From Streptomyces sp. MP131-18 (GTDB lineage: Bacteria > Actinomycetota > Actinomycetes > Streptomycetales > Streptomycetaceae), in NCBI RefSeq assembly GCF_001984575.1, contig NZ_LZNS01000001.1:2900872-2964871 (forward strand): a stretch of 64,000 bases of DNA, given 5' to 3'. Position 1 is the first letter of the stretch. Every line of letters begins with the position of its first letter. Below, in pieces: positions 51,225-59,388 of this stretch. A program made the position numbers and the translations under genes. Under the pieces are notes generated by a model, which saw nothing but the letters and a program-made list of their open reading frames with translations, did not search any database and had not been told where the DNA came from.

Positions 51225-52184
51225 GTGAGCATGCCATCCACAGCACCGGCGCTGCCGCTGGCGGACGTGACCGTGTCCGATGCCGCGCTGCGCCGCTTCC
51301 TGCACGGGCTGCCCGGAGTGGACGCGGTGGGGCTCGAGAGCCGCGCCGCCGCCCTGGGGACCCGTTCGATCAAGACAACGGCCAAGTCCTACGCCATCGA
51401 TCTGGCGATTTCCATGATCGACCTGACCACCCTCGAAGGTTCCGACACCCCGGGGAAAGTACGGTCGCTGTGCGCGAAGGGCGCCGCGCCCGATCCGTCG
51501 GACCGTTCCGTCCCCGCGGTCGCCGCCATCTGCGTCTACTCGGACATGGTGCGCGAGGCCAAGGAGGCGCTGCGCGGCACCGGGATCGCGGTCGCCTCGG
51601 TCGCGACCGCGTTCCCCGCCGGGCGTGCGGCCCGTTCCGTCAAGCTCGCCGATACGCGGGAGGCCGTGGCCGCGGGTGCCGACGAGGTGGACATGGTCAT
51701 CGACCGGGGGGCGTTCCTCTCCGGCCGCTACCTCCAGGTGTTCGAGGAGATCACCGCCGTCAAGGCCGCCTGCGGCGAGGCTCATCTGAAAGTGATCCTG
51801 GAAAACGGCGAGCTGGCGACGTACGACGCCATCCGCCGCGCCTCCTGGCTGGCGATGCTGGCGGGCGCCGACTTCATCAAGACGTCGACCGGCAAGGTCG
51901 CGGTCAACGCCACCCCCGCCAACACGCTGCTGATGCTGGAGGCGGTCCGCGACTTCCGCGCCACCACCGGCCGCCAGGTCGGCGTCAAGCCGGCCGGCGG
52001 CATCCGCACCGCGAAGGACGCGCTGAAGTACCTGGTGCTGGTGAACGAGACGGCGGGCGACGACTGGCTCGACCCGGCCTGGTTCCGGTTCGGCGCCTCC
52101 AGCCTGCTGAACGATCTGCTGATGCAGCGTCAGAAGCTCACGACCGGTCGCTACTCCGGCCCCGACTACGTAACGGTGGACTGA
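51225..52184 (+). CDS. deoC: Deoxyribose-phosphate aldolase
   Basis: A 319-residue class I aldolase that splits 2-deoxyribose-5-phosphate into acetaldehyde and glyceraldehyde-3-phosphate. The Schiff-base Lys is in DFIKTSTGK and the second Lys in VGVKPAGGIR. GTG 51225 is chosen because the -10 box ends 6 nt before it; ATG 51231 two codons later is the alternative. The two aldehyde dehydrogenase genes follow within 7 nt, and an acetaldehyde dehydrogenase role for them makes sense. Confidence 0.95.
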   Translation: MSMPSTAPALPLADVTVSDAALRRFLHGLPGVDAVGLESRAAALGTRSIKTTAKSYAIDLAISMIDLTTLEGSDTPGKVRSLCAKGAAPDPSDRSVPAVAAICVYSDMVREAKEALRGTGIAVASVATAFPAGRAARSVKLADTREAVAAGADEVDMVIDRGAFLSGRYLQVFEEITAVKAACGEAHLKVILENGELATYDAIRRASWLAMLAGADFIKTSTGKVAVNATPANTLLMLEAVRDFRATTGRQVGVKPAGGIRTAKDALKYLVLVNETAGDDWLDPAWFRFGASSLLNDLLMQRQKLTTGRYSGPDYVTVD

Positions 52185-52191
52185 AGGCCCC

Positions 52192-53631
52192 ATGACCGCG
52201 ATGAAGTTCGAGTACGCACCCGCACCCGAGTCACGTTCGACCGCCGCGATCGCCTCGTCCCACGGGCTGTTCATCGACGGCGAGTTCCGGCCCGCCGCCG
52301 GGGGCAAGGTCTTCAAAAGCATCGCGCCCGCCTCCGAGGAGGTGCTTTCCGAGGTGGCGCACGCCGGCGCGGACGACGTGCACGCCGCCGTGGAGGCGGC
52401 GCGCAGAGCGTTCCCGCGCTGGTCGGGGCTTCCGGGCGCCGAGCGCGCGAAGTACCTGTTCCGGATCGCGCGGCTGATCCAGGAGCGCTCCCGTGAGCTG
52501 GCCGTGCTGGAATCGCTCGACAACGGCAAGCCCATCCGCGAGTCCCGCGACGTCGATCTCCCGCTGGTGGCCGCGCACTTCTTCTACTACGCGGGCTGGG
52601 CGGACAAGCTGCCGCACGCCGGCTTCGGCCCCGACCCGAAGCCTCTCGGCGTGGCCGGACAGGTCATCCCGTGGAACTTCCCGCTGCTGATGCTCGCCTG
52701 GAAGATCGCGCCCGCGCTCGCCACGGGGAACACGGTGGTCCTGAAGCCGGCCGAGACGACCCCGCTGACCGCGCTCCGCTTCGCGGAGATCTGCCGCCAG
52801 GCCGCGCTGCCGCCCGGCGTCGTCAACATCGTGACGGGCGACGGCACCGCGGGCGCCGCGCTCGTCGAGCACCCGGGCGTCGACAAGATCGCGTTCACCG
52901 GCTCCACCGGCGTCGGCCGGCGCATCGCCCGCACCGTCGCCGGCACCCGCAAGAAGCTGACGCTCGAACTGGGCGGCAAGGCCGCGAACATCGTCTTCGA
53001 CGACGCGCCCCTCGACCAGGCCGTCGAGGGGATCGTGAACGGCATCTTCTTCAACCAGGGCCACGTCTGCTGCGCCGGGTCCCGCCTCCTGGTGCAGGAG
53101 TCCGTCGCCGAGGAGCTGCTGGGCGCGCTGAAGCGCCGCATGGCGACGCTGCGCGTCGGCGACCCGCTGGACAAAAACACGGACGTCGGCGCCATCAACT
53201 CCGCGGCGCAGCTGGCCCGCATCCGCGAGCTGGCCGACGCGGGCAGCGCGGAGGGCGCGGAACGCTGGTCGCCGCCGTGCGAACTGCCCGCGGACGGCTA
53301 CTGGTTCCCGCCGACGCTGTTCACCGGCGTCACGCAGGCCCACCGCATCGCCCGTGAGGAGATCTTCGGCCCGGTGCTCTCCGTGCTGACGTTCCGGACC
53401 CCCGAGGAGGCGGTGGCCAAGGCCAACAACACGCCGTACGGGCTGTCCGCGGGCATCTGGACGGAGAAGGGCTCGCGCATCCTGTGGCTCGCGGGGCAGC
53501 TGCGCGCCGGGGTCGTGTGGTCCAACACCTTCAACAAGTTCGATCCCACCTCGCCGTTCGGCGGCTACCAGGAGTCCGGCTACGGCCGCGAGGGCGGACG
53601 GCACGGTCTGGGGGCCTACCTCGATGTCTGA
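52192..53631 (+). CDS. Aldehyde dehydrogenase
   Basis: A 479-residue NAD(P)-dependent aldehyde dehydrogenase. The general base Glu is in LTLELGGKAANIVF and the nucleophile is in NQGHVCCAGSR (Cys293/Cys294). The cofactor region is VIPWNFPLLMLAWKIAPALATGNTVVLKPAE, recognised by its ends VIPWNFP and VLKPAE. It lies 7 nt after deoC and probably oxidises the acetaldehyde made by DeoC. Its stop overlaps the start of the next gene by 8 nt. Confidence 0.94.
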   Translation: MTAMKFEYAPAPESRSTAAIASSHGLFIDGEFRPAAGGKVFKSIAPASEEVLSEVAHAGADDVHAAVEAARRAFPRWSGLPGAERAKYLFRIARLIQERSRELAVLESLDNGKPIRESRDVDLPLVAAHFFYYAGWADKLPHAGFGPDPKPLGVAGQVIPWNFPLLMLAWKIAPALATGNTVVLKPAETTPLTALRFAEICRQAALPPGVVNIVTGDGTAGAALVEHPGVDKIAFTGSTGVGRRIARTVAGTRKKLTLELGGKAANIVFDDAPLDQAVEGIVNGIFFNQGHVCCAGSRLLVQESVAEELLGALKRRMATLRVGDPLDKNTDVGAINSAAQLARIRELADAGSAEGAERWSPPCELPADGYWFPPTLFTGVTQAHRIAREEIFGPVLSVLTFRTPEEAVAKANNTPYGLSAGIWTEKGSRILWLAGQLRAGVVWSNTFNKFDPTSPFGGYQESGYGREGGRHGLGAYLDV

Positions 53632-53707
53632 CCCGATGTCCGACTCGATGTCCGACTCGATGTCCGACTCGATGTCTGACCCGATGTCCGACCCGACGTC
53701 CGAGCAG
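53624..53707. repeat. 12-bp in-frame tandem repeat at an ALDH start
   Basis: Six copies of ATGTCCGACTCG (variants ATGTCTGACCCG, ATGTCCGACCCG) and a seventh degenerate copy. Each unit encodes Met-Ser-Asp-Ser/Pro and each offers an in-frame ATG. The first unit overlaps the stop codon of the preceding ALDH gene. Slippage here changes the number of possible start codons without breaking the frame. Confidence 0.92.
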
Positions 53708-54625
53708 CCGCACACCCCCGAGAGGACGGACGGATCTGCGATGCCGAAGCCGGAGCACGCCACGCCCCTTGCGGTCCTCAAGACCTACAAGCTGTTCATC
53801 GGGGGCGCGTTCCCCCGCTCCGAGAGCGGACGGGTGTACGAGGTGACCGATCCCCAGGGCAACTGGCTGGCCAACGCGCCCCTCGCATCCCGCAAGGACG
53901 CCAGGGACGCGGTGGCCGCCGCGCGCAAGGCGTTCCCGCGCTGGTCGGGAGCCACCGCCTACAACAGGGGCCAGGTGCTCTACCGCGTCGCCGAGCTGCT
54001 CCAGGGGCGCCGCGACCAGTTCCGCGCCGAAGTCGCCGCCGCCGAGGGCCTGTCGAAGGCGCAGGCGCGCGCGGCCGTCGAGGCGGCGGTCGACCGCTGG
54101 GTCTGGTACGCGGGCTGGACCGACAAGGTGACGCAGATCGCCGGTTCCTCGAACCCGGTGGCGGGCCCCTACTTCAACCTCTCCTCGCCCGAGCCGACCG
54201 GCGTGGTCGCCGTGCTGGCACCGCAGGACTCCTCGCTGCTCGGCCTGGTCTCCGTCCTCGCCCCGGTGCTCGCGGGCGGCAACACGGCGGTGCTGGTCGC
54301 CGGGGAACGCACGCCCCTGCCCGCCCTGTCCCTGGCCGAGGTGCTGGCCACCTCGGACGTGCCCGCGGGCGTGGTCAACGTGCTGTCCGGCCGCACCGCG
54401 GAGCTGGGCCCGCCGCTCGCCGCGCACCAGGACGTCAACGCGATCGACCTGACCGGTGCCGCGGACCCGGCGCTGGCCGCCGAGCTGGAGGCGACGGCCG
54501 CGGAAAACCTGAAACGTGTCCGCCGCCCGGCCGTGGACGCCGAGGACTGGACGGCCGACCCCGGCACGTCGCGCCTGCTGGCGTTCCTGGAGACGAAGAC
54601 GGTGTGGCACCCCATGGGCGTGTGA
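53624..54625 (+). CDS. Truncated-type aldehyde dehydrogenase family protein
   Basis: A protein of up to 333 residues similar to the N-terminal, cofactor-binding part of aldehyde dehydrogenases (YKLFIGGAFPRSESGRVYEV; GVVAVLAPQDSSLLGLVSVLAPVLAGGNTAV). It lacks the catalytic Cys domain. A similar short paralogue follows the full ALDH in other streptomycetes, from memory, so it is not a random truncation and may pair with the full-length enzyme. The N-terminus is a run of MSDP/MSDS repeats with an ATG in each, so the true start is unclear; ATG 53741 (MPKPEH) is also possible. Confidence 0.8.
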   Translation: MSDPMSDSMSDSMSDSMSDPMSDPTSEQPHTPERTDGSAMPKPEHATPLAVLKTYKLFIGGAFPRSESGRVYEVTDPQGNWLANAPLASRKDARDAVAAARKAFPRWSGATAYNRGQVLYRVAELLQGRRDQFRAEVAAAEGLSKAQARAAVEAAVDRWVWYAGWTDKVTQIAGSSNPVAGPYFNLSSPEPTGVVAVLAPQDSSLLGLVSVLAPVLAGGNTAVLVAGERTPLPALSLAEVLATSDVPAGVVNVLSGRTAELGPPLAAHQDVNAIDLTGAADPALAAELEATAAENLKRVRRPAVDAEDWTADPGTSRLLAFLETKTVWHPMGV

Positions 54626-54708
54626 CCCCCGCCGCCGGCACCACGCGGCGGGAACGCGGCGAAGCGGGGCCCGGCCGAACCCCCCGGCCGGCCGAGCCCC
54701 GCGACGTT

Positions 54709-54782
54709 CCCCCGTTCCCCGTGTCCCCCTCGTTCCCCCGTTTCCCCCTGGTCCCCCCTCGTTCCCCCGTAACCCCGCCCCC
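54709..54782 (-). other. G-run array (possible G-quadruplex) downstream of sigQ
   Basis: The plus strand is almost purely pyrimidine with nine C-runs of 4-6. The minus strand therefore has nine G-runs of 4-6 separated mostly by 1-5-nt A/C-rich loops, more than enough for G-quadruplex folding. It starts 22 bp after the sigQ stop and would be in the sigQ 3' untranslated RNA. No hairpin terminator is seen in this 179-bp convergent gap, so the array may take that role. Confidence 0.55.
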
Positions 54783-54804
54783 TCGGGCGGCGTCCCCCAC
54801 GCGT

Positions 54805-55527
54805 TCAGGCCACCAGCTCGCCGAAGGACTCCTCCTGGTCCTGGCCGAGGCTGAGGGCCCGGTCCTCGCGCAGCCGGCGCAGAGTGCGCCAGATGCTGCT
54901 CTTCACCGTGCCGACGCTTATGTTCAGCGTGTCCGCGATCTCCGGGTCGGTGCGGCCTTCGTAGTAGCGCAGCACCAGCATGGTGCGCTGCTGCTCTGGC
55001 AGCCGCGCCAGCGCCTGCCAGAGCACGGTGCGCAGCTCGGTGCCGCGCATCGTGTCGTGCTCGCCGGGCGCCTCGGGCAGCTCCTCGGTCGGGTACTCGT
55101 TCAGCTTCCGCCGCCGCCAGGCGCTGATGTGCAGGTTGGTCATCGTTCGCCGCAGGTATCCGCCGACCGCCGCCTTGTCGCTGATCCGGTCCCAGGCGCG
55201 GTACGTGGACAGCAGCGCGCTCTGGAGCAGGTCCTCGGCCTCGTGCCGGTCACCGGTCAGGTGGTAGGCGGTGGCGTACAGGGAGGCGCGGCGCTCTCGC
55301 ACGTAGGCGGTGAACTCCGCCTCCGTGGCCCCCTCGCGCCGCACGCTCCCGTTCCGCCCCCCAGGCGCACCCACCGCGGTCAGGTGTGGGCGCTGGTGCC
55401 CGATGCCGCGCCGGCCCCCCAGCCGGTTGGCCGCACCGGACTTCTCCCCGCACCGGACGGGAACCATTGCGGTGGTCGTGCGCGTCTCGCTCACCGCCGT
55501 GCCAGTGACGCTGTGCACTGCGCTCAT
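54805..55527 (-). CDS. sigQ: SigE-family sigma factor SigQ
   Basis: A 240-residue ECF sigma factor. A basic 65-residue N-terminal extension is followed by sigma-2 (GDRHEAEDLLQSALLSTYRAW) and sigma-4 (DPEIADTLNISVGTVKSSIWRTL), recognised by GDRHEAEDLL and VGTVKSS. It is divergent from afsQ1-afsQ2, as sigQ is in S. coelicolor, where it is under AfsQ1 control and linked to antibiotic production and nitrogen response. GGGGGAG precedes ATG 55527. The AfsQ1-type box lies 82 bp upstream. Confidence 0.9.
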   Translation of the reverse strand: MSAVHSVTGTAVSETRTTTAMVPVRCGEKSGAANRLGGRRGIGHQRPHLTAVGAPGGRNGSVRREGATEAEFTAYVRERRASLYATAYHLTGDRHEAEDLLQSALLSTYRAWDRISDKAAVGGYLRRTMTNLHISAWRRRKLNEYPTEELPEAPGEHDTMRGTELRTVLWQALARLPEQQRTMLVLRYYEGRTDPEIADTLNISVGTVKSSIWRTLRRLREDRALSLGQDQEESFGELVA

Positions 55528-55608
55528 CTCCGCTCCCCCTCGTTCACGCCGTCCGTGTTCGTTGGGGAATACATTGCCGGGCCAGTTTCATGGGGTGGTC
55601 CCCCAACT

Positions 55609-55624
55609 GTCACAGCGGTGTCAC
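55609..55624. promoter_or_regulatory. AfsQ1-type binding box
   Basis: GTCAC-AGCGGT-GTCAC is a direct repeat matching the GTnAC-n6-GTnAC consensus reported for AfsQ1 in S. coelicolor. It lies between the divergent sigQ and afsQ1 genes, 82 bp from the sigQ start and 90 bp from the afsQ1 start. The response regulator encoded next door should bind here and control sigQ and its own operon. Confidence 0.85.
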
Positions 55625-55713
55625 AGGCCCTCCGGCCGCCTCCACACCTGACGGGAACGCTTCAATGGCAGGAGAGTCGAACTCCCGAGGGTCCATAGGC
55701 CACAATGACCCGC

Positions 55714-56391
55714 GTGGCTTTCCTGTTGCTGATCGAGGACGACGAGGCGGTTCGCACGGCCCTGGAGATGAGTCTGACTCGCCAGGGACACCGTGTCGTG
55801 ACCGCCGCGACGGGTGAGGACGGCCTGAAGCTTTTGCGTGAGCAGCGGCCGGACCTCATCGTCTTGGACGTCATGCTGCCCGGTATCGACGGTTTTGAGG
55901 TGTGCCGGCGCATCCGCCGCACCGACCAGCTGCCGATCATTCTGCTGACCGCACGCAGCGACGACATCGACGTCGTCGTCGGCCTCGAATCGGGAGCCGA
56001 CGACTACGTCGTCAAGCCCGTCCAGGGCCGCGTCCTCGATGCCCGCATCCGCGCGGTGATGCGCCGCGGGGAACGGGAGTCCAACGACTCGGCCACCTTC
56101 GGCTCCATCGTCATCGACCGGGCCGCCATGACCGTGACGAAGAACGGCGCCGACCTCCAGCTCACCCCCACCGAGCTGCGCCTTCTCCTTGAGCTCAGCC
56201 GGCGGCCGGGCCAGGCCCTGTCCCGGCAGCAGCTGCTGCGCCTGGTCTGGGAGCACGACTACCTCGGCGACTCTCGCCTGGTCGACGCGTGCGTCCAGCG
56301 CCTGCGGGCCAAGGTGGAGGACGTGCCCTCCTCGCCCAAGCTCATCCGCACCGTGCGCGGTGTGGGCTACCGGTTGGACGCCCCCGCGTGA
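55714..56391 (+). CDS. afsQ1: Response regulator AfsQ1
   Basis: A 225-residue OmpR-type response regulator. The receiver acidic pocket is LLLIEDDEAV, the phosphoacceptor is Asp52 in LIVLDVMLPG, and the switch residues lie in LLTARSDD and DYVVKPVQG. A winged-helix output domain (LTPTELRLLLELSRRPGQ...LRTVRGVGYRL-type end) follows. GTG 55714 gives exactly the length and Asp52 numbering of S. coelicolor AfsQ1; ATG 55705 three codons earlier is possible. The sensor gene overlaps its stop by 4 nt. Confidence 0.93.
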   Translation: MAFLLLIEDDEAVRTALEMSLTRQGHRVVTAATGEDGLKLLREQRPDLIVLDVMLPGIDGFEVCRRIRRTDQLPIILLTARSDDIDVVVGLESGADDYVVKPVQGRVLDARIRAVMRRGERESNDSATFGSIVIDRAAMTVTKNGADLQLTPTELRLLLELSRRPGQALSRQQLLRLVWEHDYLGDSRLVDACVQRLRAKVEDVPSSPKLIRTVRGVGYRLDAPA

Positions 56392-57950
56392 GCGATGCCA
56401 GCGACGGCCGGGTGCGCGGCTGGCTCCGGGCGCTGCTGCGCCTGACCAGCCTGCGGCTGCGCCTGGTCACCGTGTTCGCGCTGGTGGCTCTCGTGGCGGC
56501 GGTCTCGGTGTCCGGCATCGCCTACTGGCTCAACCGTGACGCCGTCCTCACCCGCGCGCAGAACACGGCGCTGCGCGACTTCCGCAAGTCTCTGGGTGAC
56601 CGGGCGACCACACTCACCGAGAGCCCGATGTGCAACGATTTGCACAGTATGGCCGCCGGAGTGGCGGAAAACACACTCGACTACCAGGTCGTGCTCATCG
56701 ACGAGGCGTCGGACGGGCAGATATGCCAGGCCGAGTCCGACCCGGGCCGGTTCAACCTGGACATGGTTCCGGCCTCGCTGATCGAGGCCGTGCACGACCG
56801 GCGCGACGGCGACGGCTCCGCCGAATACCACCTCTACTGGCAGCGCATCTCCCTCGACGGCGACCCGTTCCTCATCGGCGGCACCCGCGTCATCGGCGGC
56901 GGCCCCACCGGCTACATGCTGGCCTCCCTCTCCCCCGAGCAGGACGACCTCAACTCCCTGGCCTGGTCCCTCGGCATCGCCACCGCGCTCGCGGTCGTCG
57001 GCTCCGTCCTCCTCGCCCAGGCCGCCGCCACCATGGTGCTGCGGCCGGTGCAACGTCTCAGCGACGCCGCCCAGCGCCTCGGCGAGGGCAAGCTCGACAC
57101 CCGCCTCGAAGTGCGCGGCGCCGACGAACTCGCCGAGCTGACCCGCACGTTCAACAGCAGCGCCGCCTCGTTGGAGCAGCGTATGCAGGACCTCAGCGCC
57201 CGCGAGTCCGCCAGCCGCCAGTTCGTCGCCGACATGTCGCACGAGCTGCGCACCCCGATGACCGCCATCACCGCGATGACGGAGGTCCTGGAGGACGAGG
57301 TCGACAACCTCGACCCGATGATCGCCCCCGCCGTGCAGCTCGTCGTCAGCGAGACCAGGCGGCTGAACGACCTCGTGGAGAACCTGATGGAGGTCACCCG
57401 CTTCGACGCCGGCACCGCGCGCATGGTGCTCGACGACGTCGACATCGCCGACCAGGTCACGGCCTGCATCGACGCCCGCGCCTGGCTCGACGCCGTCGAG
57501 GTGAACGCGGACCGCGGCATCATCGCCGAGCTCGACCCGCGCCGCCTGGACGTCATCCTGGCCAACCTCATCGGCAACGCCCTCAAGCACGGCGGCTCCC
57601 CGGTCCGCGTCACCGTCCGCGAGGAGCAGACCGCCGCCCGCGGCGGGCACGACGTGCTCGTCGAGGTCGCCGACCAGGGGCCCGGCATCCCGGACGCCGT
57701 CCTGCCGCACGTCTTCGACCGCTTCTACAAGGCCAGCGCCTCCCGCCCGCGCTCCGACGGCAGCGGACTCGGCCTCTCCATCGCGATGGAGAACGCGCAC
57801 CTGCACGGCGGCGACATCGACGTGCACAACGCACCGGGCGGCGGCGCGGTGTTCACGCTGCGACTGCCGCGCCAGGCAAGGCTGCCGGAACACGAGGCGG
57901 CCGGCGCGGAGCACCGCGGTGGCGGCACGGCGGCAGGAGGTGCCGGATGA
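56388..57950 (+). CDS. afsQ2: Sensor histidine kinase AfsQ2
   Basis: A 520-residue membrane kinase. It has an N-terminal helix (LVTVFALVALVAAVSVSGI), an extracytoplasmic sensor of about 150 residues, a second helix near residue 200 and a HAMP linker. The phosphorylated His is in VADMSHELRTPMTA, and the ATPase domain has N box IGNALKHG, DQGPGIPD and GSGLGLSIA. It phosphorylates AfsQ1. GTG 56388 overlaps the afsQ1 stop as GTGA. The downstream lipoprotein gene overlaps its stop by 4 nt. Confidence 0.93.
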   Translation: MSDASDGRVRGWLRALLRLTSLRLRLVTVFALVALVAAVSVSGIAYWLNRDAVLTRAQNTALRDFRKSLGDRATTLTESPMCNDLHSMAAGVAENTLDYQVVLIDEASDGQICQAESDPGRFNLDMVPASLIEAVHDRRDGDGSAEYHLYWQRISLDGDPFLIGGTRVIGGGPTGYMLASLSPEQDDLNSLAWSLGIATALAVVGSVLLAQAAATMVLRPVQRLSDAAQRLGEGKLDTRLEVRGADELAELTRTFNSSAASLEQRMQDLSARESASRQFVADMSHELRTPMTAITAMTEVLEDEVDNLDPMIAPAVQLVVSETRRLNDLVENLMEVTRFDAGTARMVLDDVDIADQVTACIDARAWLDAVEVNADRGIIAELDPRRLDVILANLIGNALKHGGSPVRVTVREEQTAARGGHDVLVEVADQGPGIPDAVLPHVFDRFYKASASRPRSDGSGLGLSIAMENAHLHGGDIDVHNAPGGGAVFTLRLPRQARLPEHEAAGAEHRGGGTAAGGAG

Positions 57951-58537
57951 CGAGGGCCGCGCGCACGGCGGGCGTACTGCTGCTGACGGCCGCGACCGTC
58001 GGCTGCGGCATCAGGGCGACGGACGTGCCCGTCGACGCGGGCCCCGCGCCCAGCCGCGCCGCCTGCGACACGACGCCCGAGGCCGAGGAGTCGGCGGCGG
58101 ACACCGAGGTGTACCTGCTGTGCGGCTCGCACGTCGAGTCCGTCGCCCGTCCCGTCGACCTGCCCGCCGGTTCCGAGGACCGGGTCGGCGCCGCCAAGGC
58201 GCTGCTGGACGCATTGCAGACCGACCCGAGAAGCGAGGAACGGGCCGCGGGCTTCACCAGCGAGGTCCCGGACGACCTGGAGGTCTCCGGCCCGGTGGCC
58301 GACGACCCGGCCCCAACGCTGCGGCTGAGCCAGGGCCCCGCCGACCTCACCGCCGCCGCCCTGGTGCAGATCATCTGCACCTTCGCCAGCAGCGACCACA
58401 TAGCGGGCAACGGGCAGACGGTGATGCTCGGCGGCCCGGCCGGGGCAACGGCGGAGCACGAACCCCGCGTCTATGCCTGCACGAACGCGATGCGCACCAC
58501 CCCGGAGGCGGCCCACTCGGCCCTCCCGCCGCCCTGA
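57947..58537 (+). CDS. Putative lipoprotein cotranscribed with afsQ1-afsQ2
   Basis: A 196-residue exported protein. The signal peptide runs to Cys20 in ATVGC, an imperfect lipobox with Thr at -3. The mature part contains four more Cys (ACDTTPEAEE, LLCGSHVES, IICTFASS, YACTNAM) that could form two disulfides. ATG 57947 overlaps the afsQ2 stop by 4 nt, so it belongs to the two-component operon and may be an accessory sensor of the kinase. No known domain is recognised. Confidence 0.85.
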   Translation: MTRAARTAGVLLLTAATVGCGIRATDVPVDAGPAPSRAACDTTPEAEESAADTEVYLLCGSHVESVARPVDLPAGSEDRVGAAKALLDALQTDPRSEERAAGFTSEVPDDLEVSGPVADDPAPTLRLSQGPADLTAAALVQIICTFASSDHIAGNGQTVMLGGPAGATAEHEPRVYACTNAMRTTPEAAHSALPPP

Positions 58538-58691
58538 ACGCCGCGGCCGCGCACATGGCCGCGCACATGCCGCGCCCGCGTGGCACCCGTTGCGGTGGTG
58601 CCCGCAGCGGCGGTGGCGTGCCGGACCCGGATAAGACGCAGGTCACACCGAGCGGCGGAACCGGCCAGTAGCCTTCGGCGTCCTGATCCCC

Positions 58692-59330
58692 GTGCAGCAT
58701 CATCCAGCGGGCTCCCCCGAGCCCGGTGCCGGCCCGCGCCTGCGGGTTGCGGCTCTCGCCCTCCTCACGGTCTACGTGGTCGCCATCGCCTGGCTCGCAC
58801 TCCGGCCGCTCGAAGTGCTCTGGGTCTCCCCGGCCAACGTGGAGCCGCTCGCCACCATCCGCGCGGACATCGACCGGGGCCCCGAGGAGGCCGTCCGCAC
58901 CATCGGCGCGGGGATGCTGCGCCTCGTCCCGCTCGGCGTTCTGCTGCCGCTGCTCGGCCGGTACCTGGGGGGCACCAGGTTCGCCTCACTGGCCCGCACC
59001 GTCTTCGCGGGCGGCATGATCTCGCTGATCCTCGAATACCTTCAGTCGCTGGTCCCCAGCCGCGTCGCGGACGTCGACTCGATCATCCTCAACACCTTCG
59101 GCATCGCCGTCGCCCACCAACTGGCGTACGGCCGCCTGCGGACCCTCGTCTTCCACGAGCCGCGCCCCACCCCGCGCCGACCAGTGGCGCGGCGGCTGTC
59201 GCCGCGCGCCGCCGCGGCCCCCGAGCAGCACTTCCACCAGGCCCGCCGGGTTCGCACGCGCCCGCGCGTCTGGGCGGCCCCCGGCCCGGCCGACCGGGAC
59301 GCGCCCGCGCTGTCGTCGTTCCGCGGCTGA
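58692..59330 (+). CDS. VanZ family membrane protein
   Basis: A 212-residue VanZ-like protein. The conserved region runs from LTVYVVAIAWLALRP through NLIPF-like GMLRLVPLGVLLPLLG to SLILEYLQSLVPSRVADVDSIILNTFG, recognised by LEYLQ and D.DSIILNTFG. Three or four helices lie in the first 145 residues; the remaining 65 are Arg/Pro-rich and cytoplasmic. The family is named after a teicoplanin-resistance protein but its biochemical role is unknown. GTG 58692 is the start, with TAGCCT 18 nt upstream as possible -10. Confidence 0.88.
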   Translation: MQHHPAGSPEPGAGPRLRVAALALLTVYVVAIAWLALRPLEVLWVSPANVEPLATIRADIDRGPEEAVRTIGAGMLRLVPLGVLLPLLGRYLGGTRFASLARTVFAGGMISLILEYLQSLVPSRVADVDSIILNTFGIAVAHQLAYGRLRTLVFHEPRPTPRRPVARRLSPRAAAAPEQHFHQARRVRTRPRVWAAPGPADRDAPALSSFRG

Positions 59331-59388
59331 ACTGGCCGCCGGGGCCGCCCGCGCGCCGGGGCGCCGCTGCCGCGCCGTCAGCGTCCCG

